From the NCBI RefSeq assembly GCF_003731765.1, contig NZ_MOAL01000008.1, positions 773,395 through 837,394 of the forward strand: a stretch of DNA of 64,000 nucleotides. Reading direction: 5' to 3'. The position numbers and the translations under genes are program-made. Below are positions 42,015 to 50,230 of the stretch, one piece after another. This DNA comes from Pseudomonas chlororaphis (GTDB taxonomy: Bacteria; Pseudomonadota; Gammaproteobacteria; Pseudomonadales; Pseudomonadaceae). Every line of letters starts with the position of its first letter. The first letter of the stretch is position 1. The notes below the pieces were generated by a model, which saw only the letters and a list, made by a program, of their open reading frames with translations, did not search any database and had not been told where the DNA came from.

Positions 42015-43328
42015 TCAGGCTTTGATGATATGAGCTTCGGGGGTACGGTATTTTCCGCGGCTATCAACCACCAGCCGCGCATGCTGACGAATCAGCTCGT
42101 AGTCGAATTTGTCGTGGTCCGTGGCCAGGATAACGGCATCAAACGACGCAAGGTTCTCAGCGCTCAGCGCTTCGCTGGACAGGTTGAAGTGGTGTTCGCG
42201 CATTTTTGGAAAAACCGGAACATGCGGGTCGCTGTAAGCCACGACACACCCTTTGGCTTCAAGCAGCTCCATGATCTCAACGGAGGGCGACTCACGCATG
42301 TCATCCACGTTTTTCTTGTAGGCAATGCCCAGCACCAGCACCTTGCTACCTTTCAACGGCTTGGAGTCGTTGTTGAGGCCGTCCATCAACTTGCTGACCA
42401 CATACTCGGGCATCGCTTGGTTGACTTCACCTGAGAGCTCGATGAAGCGCGTGTGCAAACCGTACTCGCGAGCCTTCCAGGTCAGGTAAAAAGGGTCAAT
42501 GGGGATGCAGTGCCCACCGAGCCCTGGGCCCGGATAGTAAGGGGTAAAGCCAAAAGGCTTGGTGGCTGCGGCATCGACCACTTCGAAAATATCAATGCCC
42601 ATACGGTCGGCGACTATTTTCATTTCATTGACCAAGCCGATGTTCACAGCGCGGTGAATGTTCTCCAGCAGCTTGGTCATTTCCGCCGCCTTGGTGGAAC
42701 TGACGGGAATGACCTGGTCGATCGCCTGCTCGTACAGAGCGATACCCACTTCAAGGCAGGCAGGCGTATGCCCACCGATCACTTTCGGAATAGTGCGAGT
42801 CTCGAAGTTTGGATTGCCCGGGTCTTCACGCTCGGGCGAGTAAACCAGGAAGATATTCTCACCCACCTGCAAACCGGCTTCCTGAACGCGAGGAAGAAGT
42901 TCTTCTTCGGTCGTGCCCGGGTAAGTGGTGCTCTCTAGGGATACCACCTGACCTTCACGCAGATAGGGCTTGATCGCTTCCGTGGTGTTGATCACGAAGC
43001 TCATATCCGGTTCACGGTATTTGTTCAGAGGCGTGGGCACACACAGGATCAAGGCATCACATTCGCTGACACGGCGAAAATCGCTGGTAGCCTCGAAACC
43101 GCTTTGGCGTGCCTCGGTGACTTTCGCTGCGCTGATGTGTTCGATATAGCTTTCACCGGCGTTAAGCCGGGACACCTTGGTGTCATCAATATCGATACCC
43201 AGTACGCGGAAACCAATGGCGTTGTAGCGCAGCATCAGCGGCAGGCCGACGTAGCCTAGGCCAACAATACCGATTAGAGCTTCTCTGCTTTTGAACTTGT
43301 CAACACTCGCCCGTTTGATGCCCGACAT
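42015..43328 (-). CDS. wbpA: UDP-N-acetylglucosamine 6-dehydrogenase, WbpA-like
   Basis: 437-residue UDP-sugar dehydrogenase. The NAD-binding GIVGLGYVGLPL is at about residues 20-31. The catalytic Cys is in GLGGHCIPIDPFYL near 264-277, and the C-terminal GIAYKKNVDDMRESPS is conserved. It oxidises UDP-GlcNAc to UDP-GlcNAcA and opens the diacetamido-uronic-acid branch. It is the first gene of the operon; the ATG at 43328 has GGGAG upstream. The promoter must lie in the 705-base gap before it. Confidence 0.95.
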   Translation of the reverse strand: MSGIKRASVDKFKSREALIGIVGLGYVGLPLMLRYNAIGFRVLGIDIDDTKVSRLNAGESYIEHISAAKVTEARQSGFEATSDFRRVSECDALILCVPTPLNKYREPDMSFVINTTEAIKPYLREGQVVSLESTTYPGTTEEELLPRVQEAGLQVGENIFLVYSPEREDPGNPNFETRTIPKVIGGHTPACLEVGIALYEQAIDQVIPVSSTKAAEMTKLLENIHRAVNIGLVNEMKIVADRMGIDIFEVVDAAATKPFGFTPYYPGPGLGGHCIPIDPFYLTWKAREYGLHTRFIELSGEVNQAMPEYVVSKLMDGLNNDSKPLKGSKVLVLGIAYKKNVDDMRESPSVEIMELLEAKGCVVAYSDPHVPVFPKMREHHFNLSSEALSAENLASFDAVILATDHDKFDYELIRQHARLVVDSRGKYRTPEAHIIKA

Positions 43329-44033
43329 CAGGTAAAACTCCCATTAAATAATTCTTCAAGGTTCAACACGTCAACTAGTCGGGGGTCACGACACACAGTT
43401 GATGTTTTGCTGCCTATCTGTCTTGCAACTTCCGGGCAAACGCTATTTCCACATCAAACTCGCCACCCAAACCGCTTACGAACATCCGCGGCGTTCAGAT
43501 GACACAACTCAAACGACTCCGACAGCCACTCGTACCGACGCTGCTCGCCTACGTATGGATTAAGAGGCTTGTCCGACCAAAGCATGGATTGCAGCTAGAG
43601 GCTAGCTCTGGCCTGTAACCGACAAGGCGGCATTATGCCGTTTATCTTCTTAAATGGCTTTAACCTAATTGACGATTCGACCACTGGGACAGGCGCTGTT
43701 TTCCATTACCACCCATGTCCGGCAAGGGATTTCGAGTCAGTGACAAGGCCTCTTCAACAGGGCTCAGGGGCGACTCAGGGGCGTCTGTCGGCCGGGCCTC
43801 ATAGGCAAACATCTGATGCGCCGCGGTGGATGTGCTTACTGGGAGTTGGGGCTGGAAGGTTGACCAGAACCGAGGACCGTCACAGAAAGAGAGCGCTGCG
43901 AGTCATGTTCGACTCCGCAGAGGACGCCCACCCTGTCTACACATTGCGCTGTGCGCGCCAGGCTGGGAGGGGGACAGGAGACAGGCTGGAAAAGCCGAAG
44001 GCTCGCCCGACACGAGCCCCCGGAAAGAAACGT
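43329..44033. other. Long gap between the polysaccharide operon and mmsB
   Basis: No convincing gene is seen in this 705-base stretch in any frame. It holds an inverted repeat AGCTAGaggCTAGCT at 43593-43607, a perfect tandem pair of ctcaggggcg with 11-base period at 43763-43783, and a weak hairpin (GGCTCG/CGAGCC, 44000-44005 with 44013-44018) that may end mmsB transcription. It should contain the operon promoter for wbpA, but no clear pair of hexamers can be named. Confidence 0.55.
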
Positions 44034-44921
44034 TTACTGCGGTTTGCGGTAGCTGTTAACGATGGCCGAGAAGTCTTTCCCGCCCTCCCCGCGCTGGCTC
44101 ATGGCTTGATACAACTGCTGCGCCACGGCACCGAGAACCACCGGCTGGTGGGCCTGGCGCGCCGCCTCGGTGGCCAGGCCCAGGTCCTTGAGCATCAGCT
44201 CTGCACCAAAGCCGCCGGTGTAGCCCCGTGACGCGGGGGCGGTTTCGATCACCCCCGGCCAGGGGTTGTAGGTATCGGAACTCCAGCAACGCCCGGTGGA
44301 GCTGTTGATGATCCCGGCCAGCACCTGGGTGTCGATGCCCAGGGCGTCGCCCAACGCCATGGCCTCGCTGACGCCGATCATGGAAATACCCAGCAGCAAG
44401 TTGTTGCAGATCTTGGCGATCTGCCCGGTGCCCACGTCACCGCAATGCACGATGTTGCGGCCCATCTGCGCCAGCACCGGTTGCAGGGTGGCAAACAGTT
44501 CAGCGTTGGCACCGACCATAAAGGTCAGGGTGCCAGCCTGGGCGCCGCCGGTACCGCCGGACACCGGCGCATCGGCCATGCTCACGCCTTGCTTGGCTGC
44601 GGCAGTCGCCACTTCACGGGCGGTCTGTGGGTCGATGGTGCTGCAATCCACCGCCGGCACGCCGCGACCGATGCCCGCCAATACACCGTCTTCTCCCAAC
44701 CAGACGCTGCGCACATGGGCTGCAGCCGGGAGCATGGTGATCACCAGTTCGCTGCCCTCGGCGGCGGCCTTGGGCGAGGCGCTGATGCGGCCGCCCAGTT
44801 GCGCCAGCTCCGCCAGCACGCTCTGGTTGAGGTCGAACAGGTTCAGTTGATGCCCGGCCTTGATCAGGTTGCGGGCCATGGGCGCGCCCATGTTGCCCAA
44901 GCCGATAAATGCGATGTTCAT
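44034..44921 (-). CDS. mmsB: 3-Hydroxyisobutyrate dehydrogenase
   Basis: 295-residue NAD-dependent beta-hydroxyacid dehydrogenase. The N-terminal Rossmann motif is IAFIGLGNMGAPMARNLIKAGH. The substrate signature DAPVSGGTGGAQAGTL lies near residues 117-132, the catalytic lysine is in GQIAKICNNLLLG near 166-178, and GAELMLKDLGLA near 242-253. It oxidises 3-hydroxyisobutyrate to methylmalonate semialdehyde in valine breakdown. It is 10 bases downstream of mmsA, forming an mmsAB operon. Confidence 0.94.
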   Translation of the reverse strand: MNIAFIGLGNMGAPMARNLIKAGHQLNLFDLNQSVLAELAQLGGRISASPKAAAEGSELVITMLPAAAHVRSVWLGEDGVLAGIGRGVPAVDCSTIDPQTAREVATAAAKQGVSMADAPVSGGTGGAQAGTLTFMVGANAELFATLQPVLAQMGRNIVHCGDVGTGQIAKICNNLLLGISMIGVSEAMALGDALGIDTQVLAGIINSSTGRCWSSDTYNPWPGVIETAPASRGYTGGFGAELMLKDLGLATEAARQAHQPVVLGAVAQQLYQAMSQRGEGGKDFSAIVNSYRKPQ

Positions 44922-44931
44922 GTCAGGCTCC

Positions 44932-46458
44932 TCAACGCAGGTTGATGGTGGTGTTCACACCGTCGTTGACGCTGTCATCGTCGAACCAGCGGCTGGTGAC
45001 GGTCTTGGTCTGAGTGTAGAACTGCACCACCTGCTTGCCGTACGGGCCCAGGTCACCCAGCTTGGAGCCCCGGGAACCGGTAAAACTGAAGAACGGCACC
45101 GGCACCGGGATCGGGATGTTGATGCCCACTTGGCCGACGTCGATTTCGCTCTGGAACTTGCGCGCTGCGGCGCCGCTCTGGGTGAACAGGCCAGTGCCGT
45201 TGCCAAACGGGTTGGCGTTGACCAGGGCAATGGCCTGATCCAGGGTGTCCACCTCCAGCACCACCAGCACCGGGCCGAAGATTTCCTGGGTGTAAATCTG
45301 CATATCGGTGGTCACCCCGGAGAACAGGGTCGGGCCGATGAAGTTGCCTTGCTCGAAGCCCGGGACCTGGATGTCGCGACCGTCGAGTTCAAGCTTGGCG
45401 CCTTCTTTCACGCCGCTTTCGATCAGTTCGAGAATCCGCGCCTTGGCCCGTTTGGACACCACCGGGCCGACATCGGTGCCCGGCTCGCTGCCGGCATTCA
45501 CCTTGAGCTTCTGCGCCAGGGCCTTGAGGTCTGGCAGCCATTGTTTCGACGCGCCCACCAACACCACCACCGAGGTGGCCATGCAGCGCTGGCCGGCGGC
45601 ACCGAAGCCTGCGCCCACCAGGGCATTGAGGGTCTGCTCGCGGTTGGCATCCGGCAGCACCACGGCGTGGTTTTTCGCGCCCATCATCGACTGCACGCGC
45701 TTGCCATGCTTGCCGGCCAAGTCATAGACATGAGTGCCCACGGCAGTTGAGCCAACGAAGGACACGGCCTTGATGTCTTTGTGGGTGCACAGCGCATCCA
45801 CCACATCCTTACCGCCGTGCACCACGTTGAGCACACCGGCAGGCACCCCGGCTTCCAGCGCCAGCTCTACCAGCAGCAGGGTCGACAGCGGGTCCTGCTC
45901 GGACGGTTTGAGGACGAAGGTGTTGCCGCAGGCGATGGCCATGGGGAACATCCACAACGGGATCATCGCCGGGAAGTTGAACGGGGTGATGCCGGCGCAC
46001 ACGCCGATGGGCTGGCGCAGGGTGTAGGTGTCGACACCGCCAGCGACGTTCTCTGCGAACTCGCCCATCTGCAAGGTGCCAATGGAACAGGCGTGCTCCA
46101 CCACTTCCAGGCCGCGGAAAATATCCCCTTCGGCGTCGGCGATGGTTTTGCCCTGCTCGGCGCTGAGGACCACGGCGATGCGCTTGGAATGTTCGCGAAT
46201 CAGCGCCTGCAATTTGAGCATGATGCGCATGCGCGCACCGATAGGGGTCAGCTTCCAGGTCTGGAAGGCGCGCTGGGCGGCAGCGATCGCCGCGTCGACT
46301 TCAGCGGCCGTGGCGAAAGGCACCTTGGCCAGGACTTCCTGGGTCGCGGGGTTGACGATGTCTTGCCATTGATCGGTGCGGGATTCGACCCATTCACCGT
46401 CAATCAACAACTTGGCCTGTTGCAGTGTGGTGCCACCGGGCGTGAGGGATGCGTTCAT
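44932..46458 (-). CDS. mmsA: Methylmalonate-semialdehyde dehydrogenase (CoA-acylating)
   Basis: 508-residue aldehyde dehydrogenase superfamily member. It converts methylmalonate semialdehyde to propionyl-CoA. It has PFNFPAMIPLWMFPMAIACGNTFVLKPSEQDP near residues 153-184, FVGSTAVGTHVYDLA near 236, and the catalytic Cys in GAAGQRCMATSVV near 290. The far-upstream in-frame start is rejected; the ATG at 46458 has AGGAG and gives normal length. It is first in the mmsAB unit and divergent from a LysR gene, the probable regulator. Confidence 0.95.
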   Translation of the reverse strand: MNASLTPGGTTLQQAKLLIDGEWVESRTDQWQDIVNPATQEVLAKVPFATAAEVDAAIAAAQRAFQTWKLTPIGARMRIMLKLQALIREHSKRIAVVLSAEQGKTIADAEGDIFRGLEVVEHACSIGTLQMGEFAENVAGGVDTYTLRQPIGVCAGITPFNFPAMIPLWMFPMAIACGNTFVLKPSEQDPLSTLLLVELALEAGVPAGVLNVVHGGKDVVDALCTHKDIKAVSFVGSTAVGTHVYDLAGKHGKRVQSMMGAKNHAVVLPDANREQTLNALVGAGFGAAGQRCMATSVVVLVGASKQWLPDLKALAQKLKVNAGSEPGTDVGPVVSKRAKARILELIESGVKEGAKLELDGRDIQVPGFEQGNFIGPTLFSGVTTDMQIYTQEIFGPVLVVLEVDTLDQAIALVNANPFGNGTGLFTQSGAAARKFQSEIDVGQVGINIPIPVPVPFFSFTGSRGSKLGDLGPYGKQVVQFYTQTKTVTSRWFDDDSVNDGVNTTINLR

Positions 46459-46608
46459 CGTGGTCTCCTGACTTCTTGGGTTCTTATGCAGGGGGCCAAG
46501 GCGCGCAGGCGCCTTGTATAGAGAGGACGTCGCGAGTTGGTGTCGGACTGTTTTTGGAGTATAGATGTGCAAACTTCTAATAAGAACGCACATAAAAACC
46601 GGTCCAAC

Positions 46609-47556
46609 ATGCAAAAAAACATTACCTCATTGGGTTCCCTGAACTGGGACGACCTGAAGTTTTTCCTGGAAGTGGCCCGCACCCGCAAAGCCAGCAGCGC
46701 CGCCAAACGCCTGGCTGTGGACTACACCACGGTGTCGCGGCGCATCACCTCGCTGGAAACCGCCCTGGGCACCTTGCTCTTCGAGAAGTCGCGGACCAAC
46801 GGCTTTGTCCTGACGGCCGAGGGCCAACGCCTGCTGGGGTACGCCGAGTCGATCGAGAGCACCCTGCACATGGCCTGTGAACAGGTCTCAGGCTCAGGCG
46901 TGGCGTTGTCCGGGCACGTGCGCATCGGCTGCACCGAGGGCTTCGGCAGCTTCTTTATCACCCCGCAGTTGAGTCACTTCCTCGACGCCTACCCGGCCAT
47001 CTCCGTGGACATCCTGCCGCTGCCGCACTTCATCAGCCTGTCCAAGCGCGAGGCCGACATCGTAATCGCCCTAGAGCGCCCGGAACATGGGCCTTATGTA
47101 TGCTGCAAACTCTGCGACTACCGCCTACAGCTCTACGCCACCCAGGAATACCTCGACCAGCACCCGCCGATCCGCCGCCCCGCGGACCTGGGTGAACATC
47201 AATTCATCAGTTACGTCGACGACCTGGCCTTCAGTTCCGAGCTGCTGTACCTGGCCAATGTGGTGCCCGGCGCCAGCGCCAACCTGCGCAGCACCAGCGT
47301 CATCGCCCAGTACGTGGCGGCGCAGCAAGGCCGCTCGATGGCCATCCTGCCGTGCTTCCTCGCCGCCCAGGACCCGCGCCTACTGCCGGTGCTGCCGGAG
47401 CAGATCAACCTGACCCGGCAATTCTGGATGTACTGCCGCGAAGACCTACGCAAGCTCAAGCGCATCACCCTGTTGTGGGATTACATCCGCAACGTCACCG
47501 AGCAGAACCAGCCGCTGCTGATGGGCGAGAGTCGTACCCTGCGCTTCGCCGATTAG
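46609..47556 (+). CDS. LysR-family regulator, divergent from mmsAB
   Basis: 315-residue LysR protein. The HTH is in LKFFLEVARTRKASSAAKRLAVDYTTVSRRITSLETAL (about residues 18-55) and the effector domain runs from about 95. The ATG at 46609 begins the usual distance before the HTH, though a start at 46537 is open in frame. Divergent placement with a 150-base shared region makes it the probable controller of mmsAB; P. aeruginosa uses an AraC-type MmsR instead. Its stop overlaps that of convergent yfiB. Confidence 0.88.
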   Translation: MQKNITSLGSLNWDDLKFFLEVARTRKASSAAKRLAVDYTTVSRRITSLETALGTLLFEKSRTNGFVLTAEGQRLLGYAESIESTLHMACEQVSGSGVALSGHVRIGCTEGFGSFFITPQLSHFLDAYPAISVDILPLPHFISLSKREADIVIALERPEHGPYVCCKLCDYRLQLYATQEYLDQHPPIRRPADLGEHQFISYVDDLAFSSELLYLANVVPGASANLRSTSVIAQYVAAQQGRSMAILPCFLAAQDPRLLPVLPEQINLTRQFWMYCREDLRKLKRITLLWDYIRNVTEQNQPLLMGESRTLRFAD

Positions 47557-48065
47557 TCGGCAATGACCACAATCGCCACCCGGCGATTCTCGGTGCGCCC
47601 GGCGGCGGTGTCGTTGGACGCCACCGGCTGGCTGCTGCCGAGGCCGCGCAACTGGACGTTGCGCTCGGCCATGCCGGCCTCGACCAGCACCTTGGCCACG
47701 CTCTTGGCGCGGCGCATGGACAGCTGTTCGTTGTAGGTTTCCTTGCCCGAGGCGTCGGTGTGGCCGTCCACGCGCACCTTCTGGATGTCGACGCTGAGCA
47801 GGGACTTGGCGATGCGCTGGACGATCTCGGTACTGGCCTGGTTCAGGCTTTCCACGTCGCTGCCAAACAACACCTTGCCCGACAGGCCGAAGGCCCAGCC
47901 CTCATCCGTCAGCTCGAACCCCTCGTGCTGGAGCACGGCAATCTGCTGTGGCGTCAGGCCCTTGGGCGGCACGCTCTGGCAGCCGGCCAAGCCGAGCAAG
48001 GCGCTGAACAGCAGCACGCCGATGAAGCGAAAAACACGTGGGGTTAAAGAAAACAAGACCGTCAT
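47553..48065 (-). CDS. yfiB: OmpA-domain outer-membrane lipoprotein YfiB
   Basis: 170-residue lipoprotein. The signal peptide ends in a lipobox (LAGC, C29). An OmpA-like peptidoglycan-binding domain follows, with VRVDGHTDASGKETYNEQLSMRRA near residues 97-120. In the YfiBNR system YfiB takes up the periplasmic inhibitor YfiR and so releases the cyclase YfiN. It is the last gene of yfiR-yfiN-yfiB, overlapping yfiN by four bases (ATGA). Confidence 0.93.
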   Translation of the reverse strand: MTVLFSLTPRVFRFIGVLLFSALLGLAGCQSVPPKGLTPQQIAVLQHEGFELTDEGWAFGLSGKVLFGSDVESLNQASTEIVQRIAKSLLSVDIQKVRVDGHTDASGKETYNEQLSMRRAKSVAKVLVEAGMAERNVQLRGLGSSQPVASNDTAAGRTENRRVAIVVIAD

Positions 48066-49333
48066 CTCCTGGTTTTAACGTGAACGATAGGGGAATGCGC
48101 CTCTTCGTCCGGGGATTGATCCTCACGGGCCTGGCGCTTGGCCTGGTACATGGCCGCGTCGGCAGCGTCCAGGAGGGTGCCCGGCGTGGCGCCATGATCG
48201 GGATAGATGGCCATGCCAATGCTGAGAGAGGTCAACACTGCCGTGCTGCCCGGCAACGGGATGGGCTCTTGCATGCTGGCGCTGATTTTGTCGGCGATGC
48301 GCCGGGCGTCTTCGACCCGGTGCAGGGGCGTCAGCAAGATCGCGAATTCATCACCGCCCAAGCGCGCCACCAAGTCCTCTTCGCGCAGTTGCGCACGAAT
48401 CCGCGACGCCACGGCCACCAGCACGGCATCGCCGGCCGCGTGGCCAAAATTGTCGTTGATGTCTTTGAAACGATCGCTGTCGAGGAACAACACCGCCACC
48501 CGCTCGTTGAGCTTGGCCGCGCTGCGCAAGGTGCGAATCAGCCGCCCCTCGAAAAAGGCGCGGTTCGGCAAGCCGGTCAGGCTGTCGTGGCTGGCTTGGT
48601 GCGCCAGGGTTTCATTCTCGCTTTGCAGGTGGGTCTGCCAGGCTTCCAGCTCATCGAGCAAGGCATTGAAGTCGTTGCCCAGGTTGTCCAGTTCAATGAT
48701 CGCGGCCGGCGGCACGCGCTGGTCGAACGCACGCTCGCGACGGGCGGCGTGGGCCACCTCTGCCAGGCTGCGCAGAGGCCCAGTGATGCCGCGCAACTGA
48801 CGCCGGGCCAGGTACAGGGAAACCCAGGCGCTGACGGCCGTACACAGCACAATCCCCACCAGGCCGCTGAACAGAAAGCGCATCAGGCTGCCGCCGTGCC
48901 CGGTCAGGCTGATGGTGCCGATCACCTCGCCCTGATGCTCGATCGGCATGGCGATGGGCTTTTCCAGGAAGGCGCTGGCGAAGTGCATCTCCAGGTCGGA
49001 CAGCCAGCCGCTCTCCGGGCGTTTCCAGCTCGCCAGCAGTTGGCCGTTTTTGTCGAGGACTTGGGCATCCGCCACCTCCTCGGTGGAGGCAATCAGCGCC
49101 AGGGCCTCAGTGGCCGCCGCACGGTCGTTGAAGACCACCGCCGCTTCCACCGTGTAGTTGATGGAACGGGCGATCAAATGCAAGTTGTGGTCGGCATACA
49201 CCCGCAGCGCCAGGACCCCGAGCAAGGTCAGCGACAGGCTGGCCATCAAAATGGCCAGCAGGGCGACAATCAAGTGCCCACGACCGATCACCGAGCGCAG
49301 GGTCGAACGGTTCTTGGATTTGAAGATCGTCAT
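48062..49333 (-). CDS. yfiN: Membrane diguanylate cyclase YfiN/TpbB
   Basis: 423-residue inner-membrane enzyme making c-di-GMP. Two membrane segments (about residues 20-43 and 155-180) enclose a periplasmic sensor domain, followed by a HAMP domain and GGDEF domain. The active site is ARLGGDEFAILL near 328-340 and an inhibitory I-site R-E-E-D lies five residues before it. The cytoplasmic cyclase is kept off by YfiR. Overlaps of four bases with both yfiR and yfiB show tight coupling. Increased activity would favour biofilm and small-colony growth in related species. Confidence 0.94.
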   Translation of the reverse strand: MTIFKSKNRSTLRSVIGRGHLIVALLAILMASLSLTLLGVLALRVYADHNLHLIARSINYTVEAAVVFNDRAAATEALALIASTEEVADAQVLDKNGQLLASWKRPESGWLSDLEMHFASAFLEKPIAMPIEHQGEVIGTISLTGHGGSLMRFLFSGLVGIVLCTAVSAWVSLYLARRQLRGITGPLRSLAEVAHAARRERAFDQRVPPAAIIELDNLGNDFNALLDELEAWQTHLQSENETLAHQASHDSLTGLPNRAFFEGRLIRTLRSAAKLNERVAVLFLDSDRFKDINDNFGHAAGDAVLVAVASRIRAQLREEDLVARLGGDEFAILLTPLHRVEDARRIADKISASMQEPIPLPGSTAVLTSLSIGMAIYPDHGATPGTLLDAADAAMYQAKRQAREDQSPDEEAHSPIVHVKTRR

Positions 49334-49911
49334 GGGGCCGCCGCACGACGACGGGACAACTGCAGGACGCTGGGGTGAATCCGCACACCGCTGCGAGCCA
49401 CCGAATCCAGATTGACCTCGAAGGACACCTGCTCATCGCTGACCCGCAAGCAGAACAGGCTGCCCACTGTGCATTGGTCACCGCCCTCGCTGATGCTCAA
49501 CACCGGCAGGCCCAGCAGCGAGGCAAACAGACGACCCCGCTCTTCGCTGCTCAACTTGCCGATGTACAGCGCATCGCACTCATTGAGAATCGCCGGGCTG
49601 CTGGCCAGCAAGCGCCGCGCCACCACCGGCCGCCCGGTGCGCTGGGTGCTGCCCTTGAGCAAGTCGTCGGTGTATTCGGTGGGGCCGACCACACACAGGC
49701 GCAGTTGCGCAGGCTCCACCGGCCAGCGGGCATAACTGAGAATGCCGAGCACCACCTGGGTCACGGCCTTGGCGCGCTGATCGGCCAGGCCAAGGGGCGC
49801 GTCAGCCGCAGAATGGGCCAGGGTGAAGGGGCTCAACAGGCACAAAAGGGCCGCGAGCAGGCACCGCCTGACACCCCAAAAGCGTTCTGTCCTCAAGACA
49901 GCCACGTCCAT
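49330..49911 (-). CDS. yfiR: Periplasmic inhibitor of YfiN, YfiR (DUF4154)
   Basis: 193-residue exported DUF4154 protein. A hydrophobic signal segment (CLLAALLCLLSPFTLA, about residues 16-31) leads to a periplasmic domain with VVLGILSYARWPVEPAQLRLCVVG near 55-78. Four cysteines are available for the disulfides known in the family. It binds the periplasmic part of YfiN. The ATG at 49911 is chosen by length, but an ATG at 49935 is equally possible as neither has a strong ribosome site. Confidence 0.9.
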   Translation of the reverse strand: MDVAVLRTERFWGVRRCLLAALLCLLSPFTLAHSAADAPLGLADQRAKAVTQVVLGILSYARWPVEPAQLRLCVVGPTEYTDDLLKGSTQRTGRPVVARRLLASSPAILNECDALYIGKLSSEERGRLFASLLGLPVLSISEGGDQCTVGSLFCLRVSDEQVSFEVNLDSVARSGVRIHPSVLQLSRRRAAAP

Positions 49912-50230
49912 GCAGGAATACTCAATGATCGTCATGAAATGATGCCGCAACGATAGCACAGCCACGGAAAACCCCGCGAGATGGCCACATACATAGCCGG
50001 CTATTGGTTTAGAAAAAAATGAAGTAACGATTTGCCACAGCCTATTCTTCCCGACCGCTGCGCCTGATTAAGATCGGCGCCAGAGTCAGCGGCCCAGCGC
50101 CGCCCTCGGCGAGACCGGCTACACAGATAGCCGGCTCGGGGAATGTCTTCAGCTACTGCCGTACACAGCGCGCTTCGGTCACCTGCCGATGCCGTGCTTT
50201 ACGTAGCCCAGGCATCCTTGAGGTTCGCCG
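49912..50230. promoter_or_regulatory. yfiR / isomerase divergent region (319 bases)
   Basis: No gene is seen. A perfect 12-base palindrome ATAGCCGGCTAT lies at 49993-50004, and the same core ATAGCCGGCT recurs at 50127-50136 about 134 bases further on. They may be two sites of one regulator for the downstream unit. An AT-rich stretch (GGTTTAGAAAAAAATGAAG) lies between. Confidence 0.45.

Noticed and set aside
43343..43374. sigma-70 promoter for wbpA with TTGACG at 43369-43374
   Set aside because: The only nearby -10-like hexamers lie 18-20 bases away with poor matches, and transcription would start inside the ribosome site.
43329..44033. JUMPstart/ops leader of the polysaccharide operon
   Set aside because: No GGCGGTAGCGT-like core was found on the minus strand.
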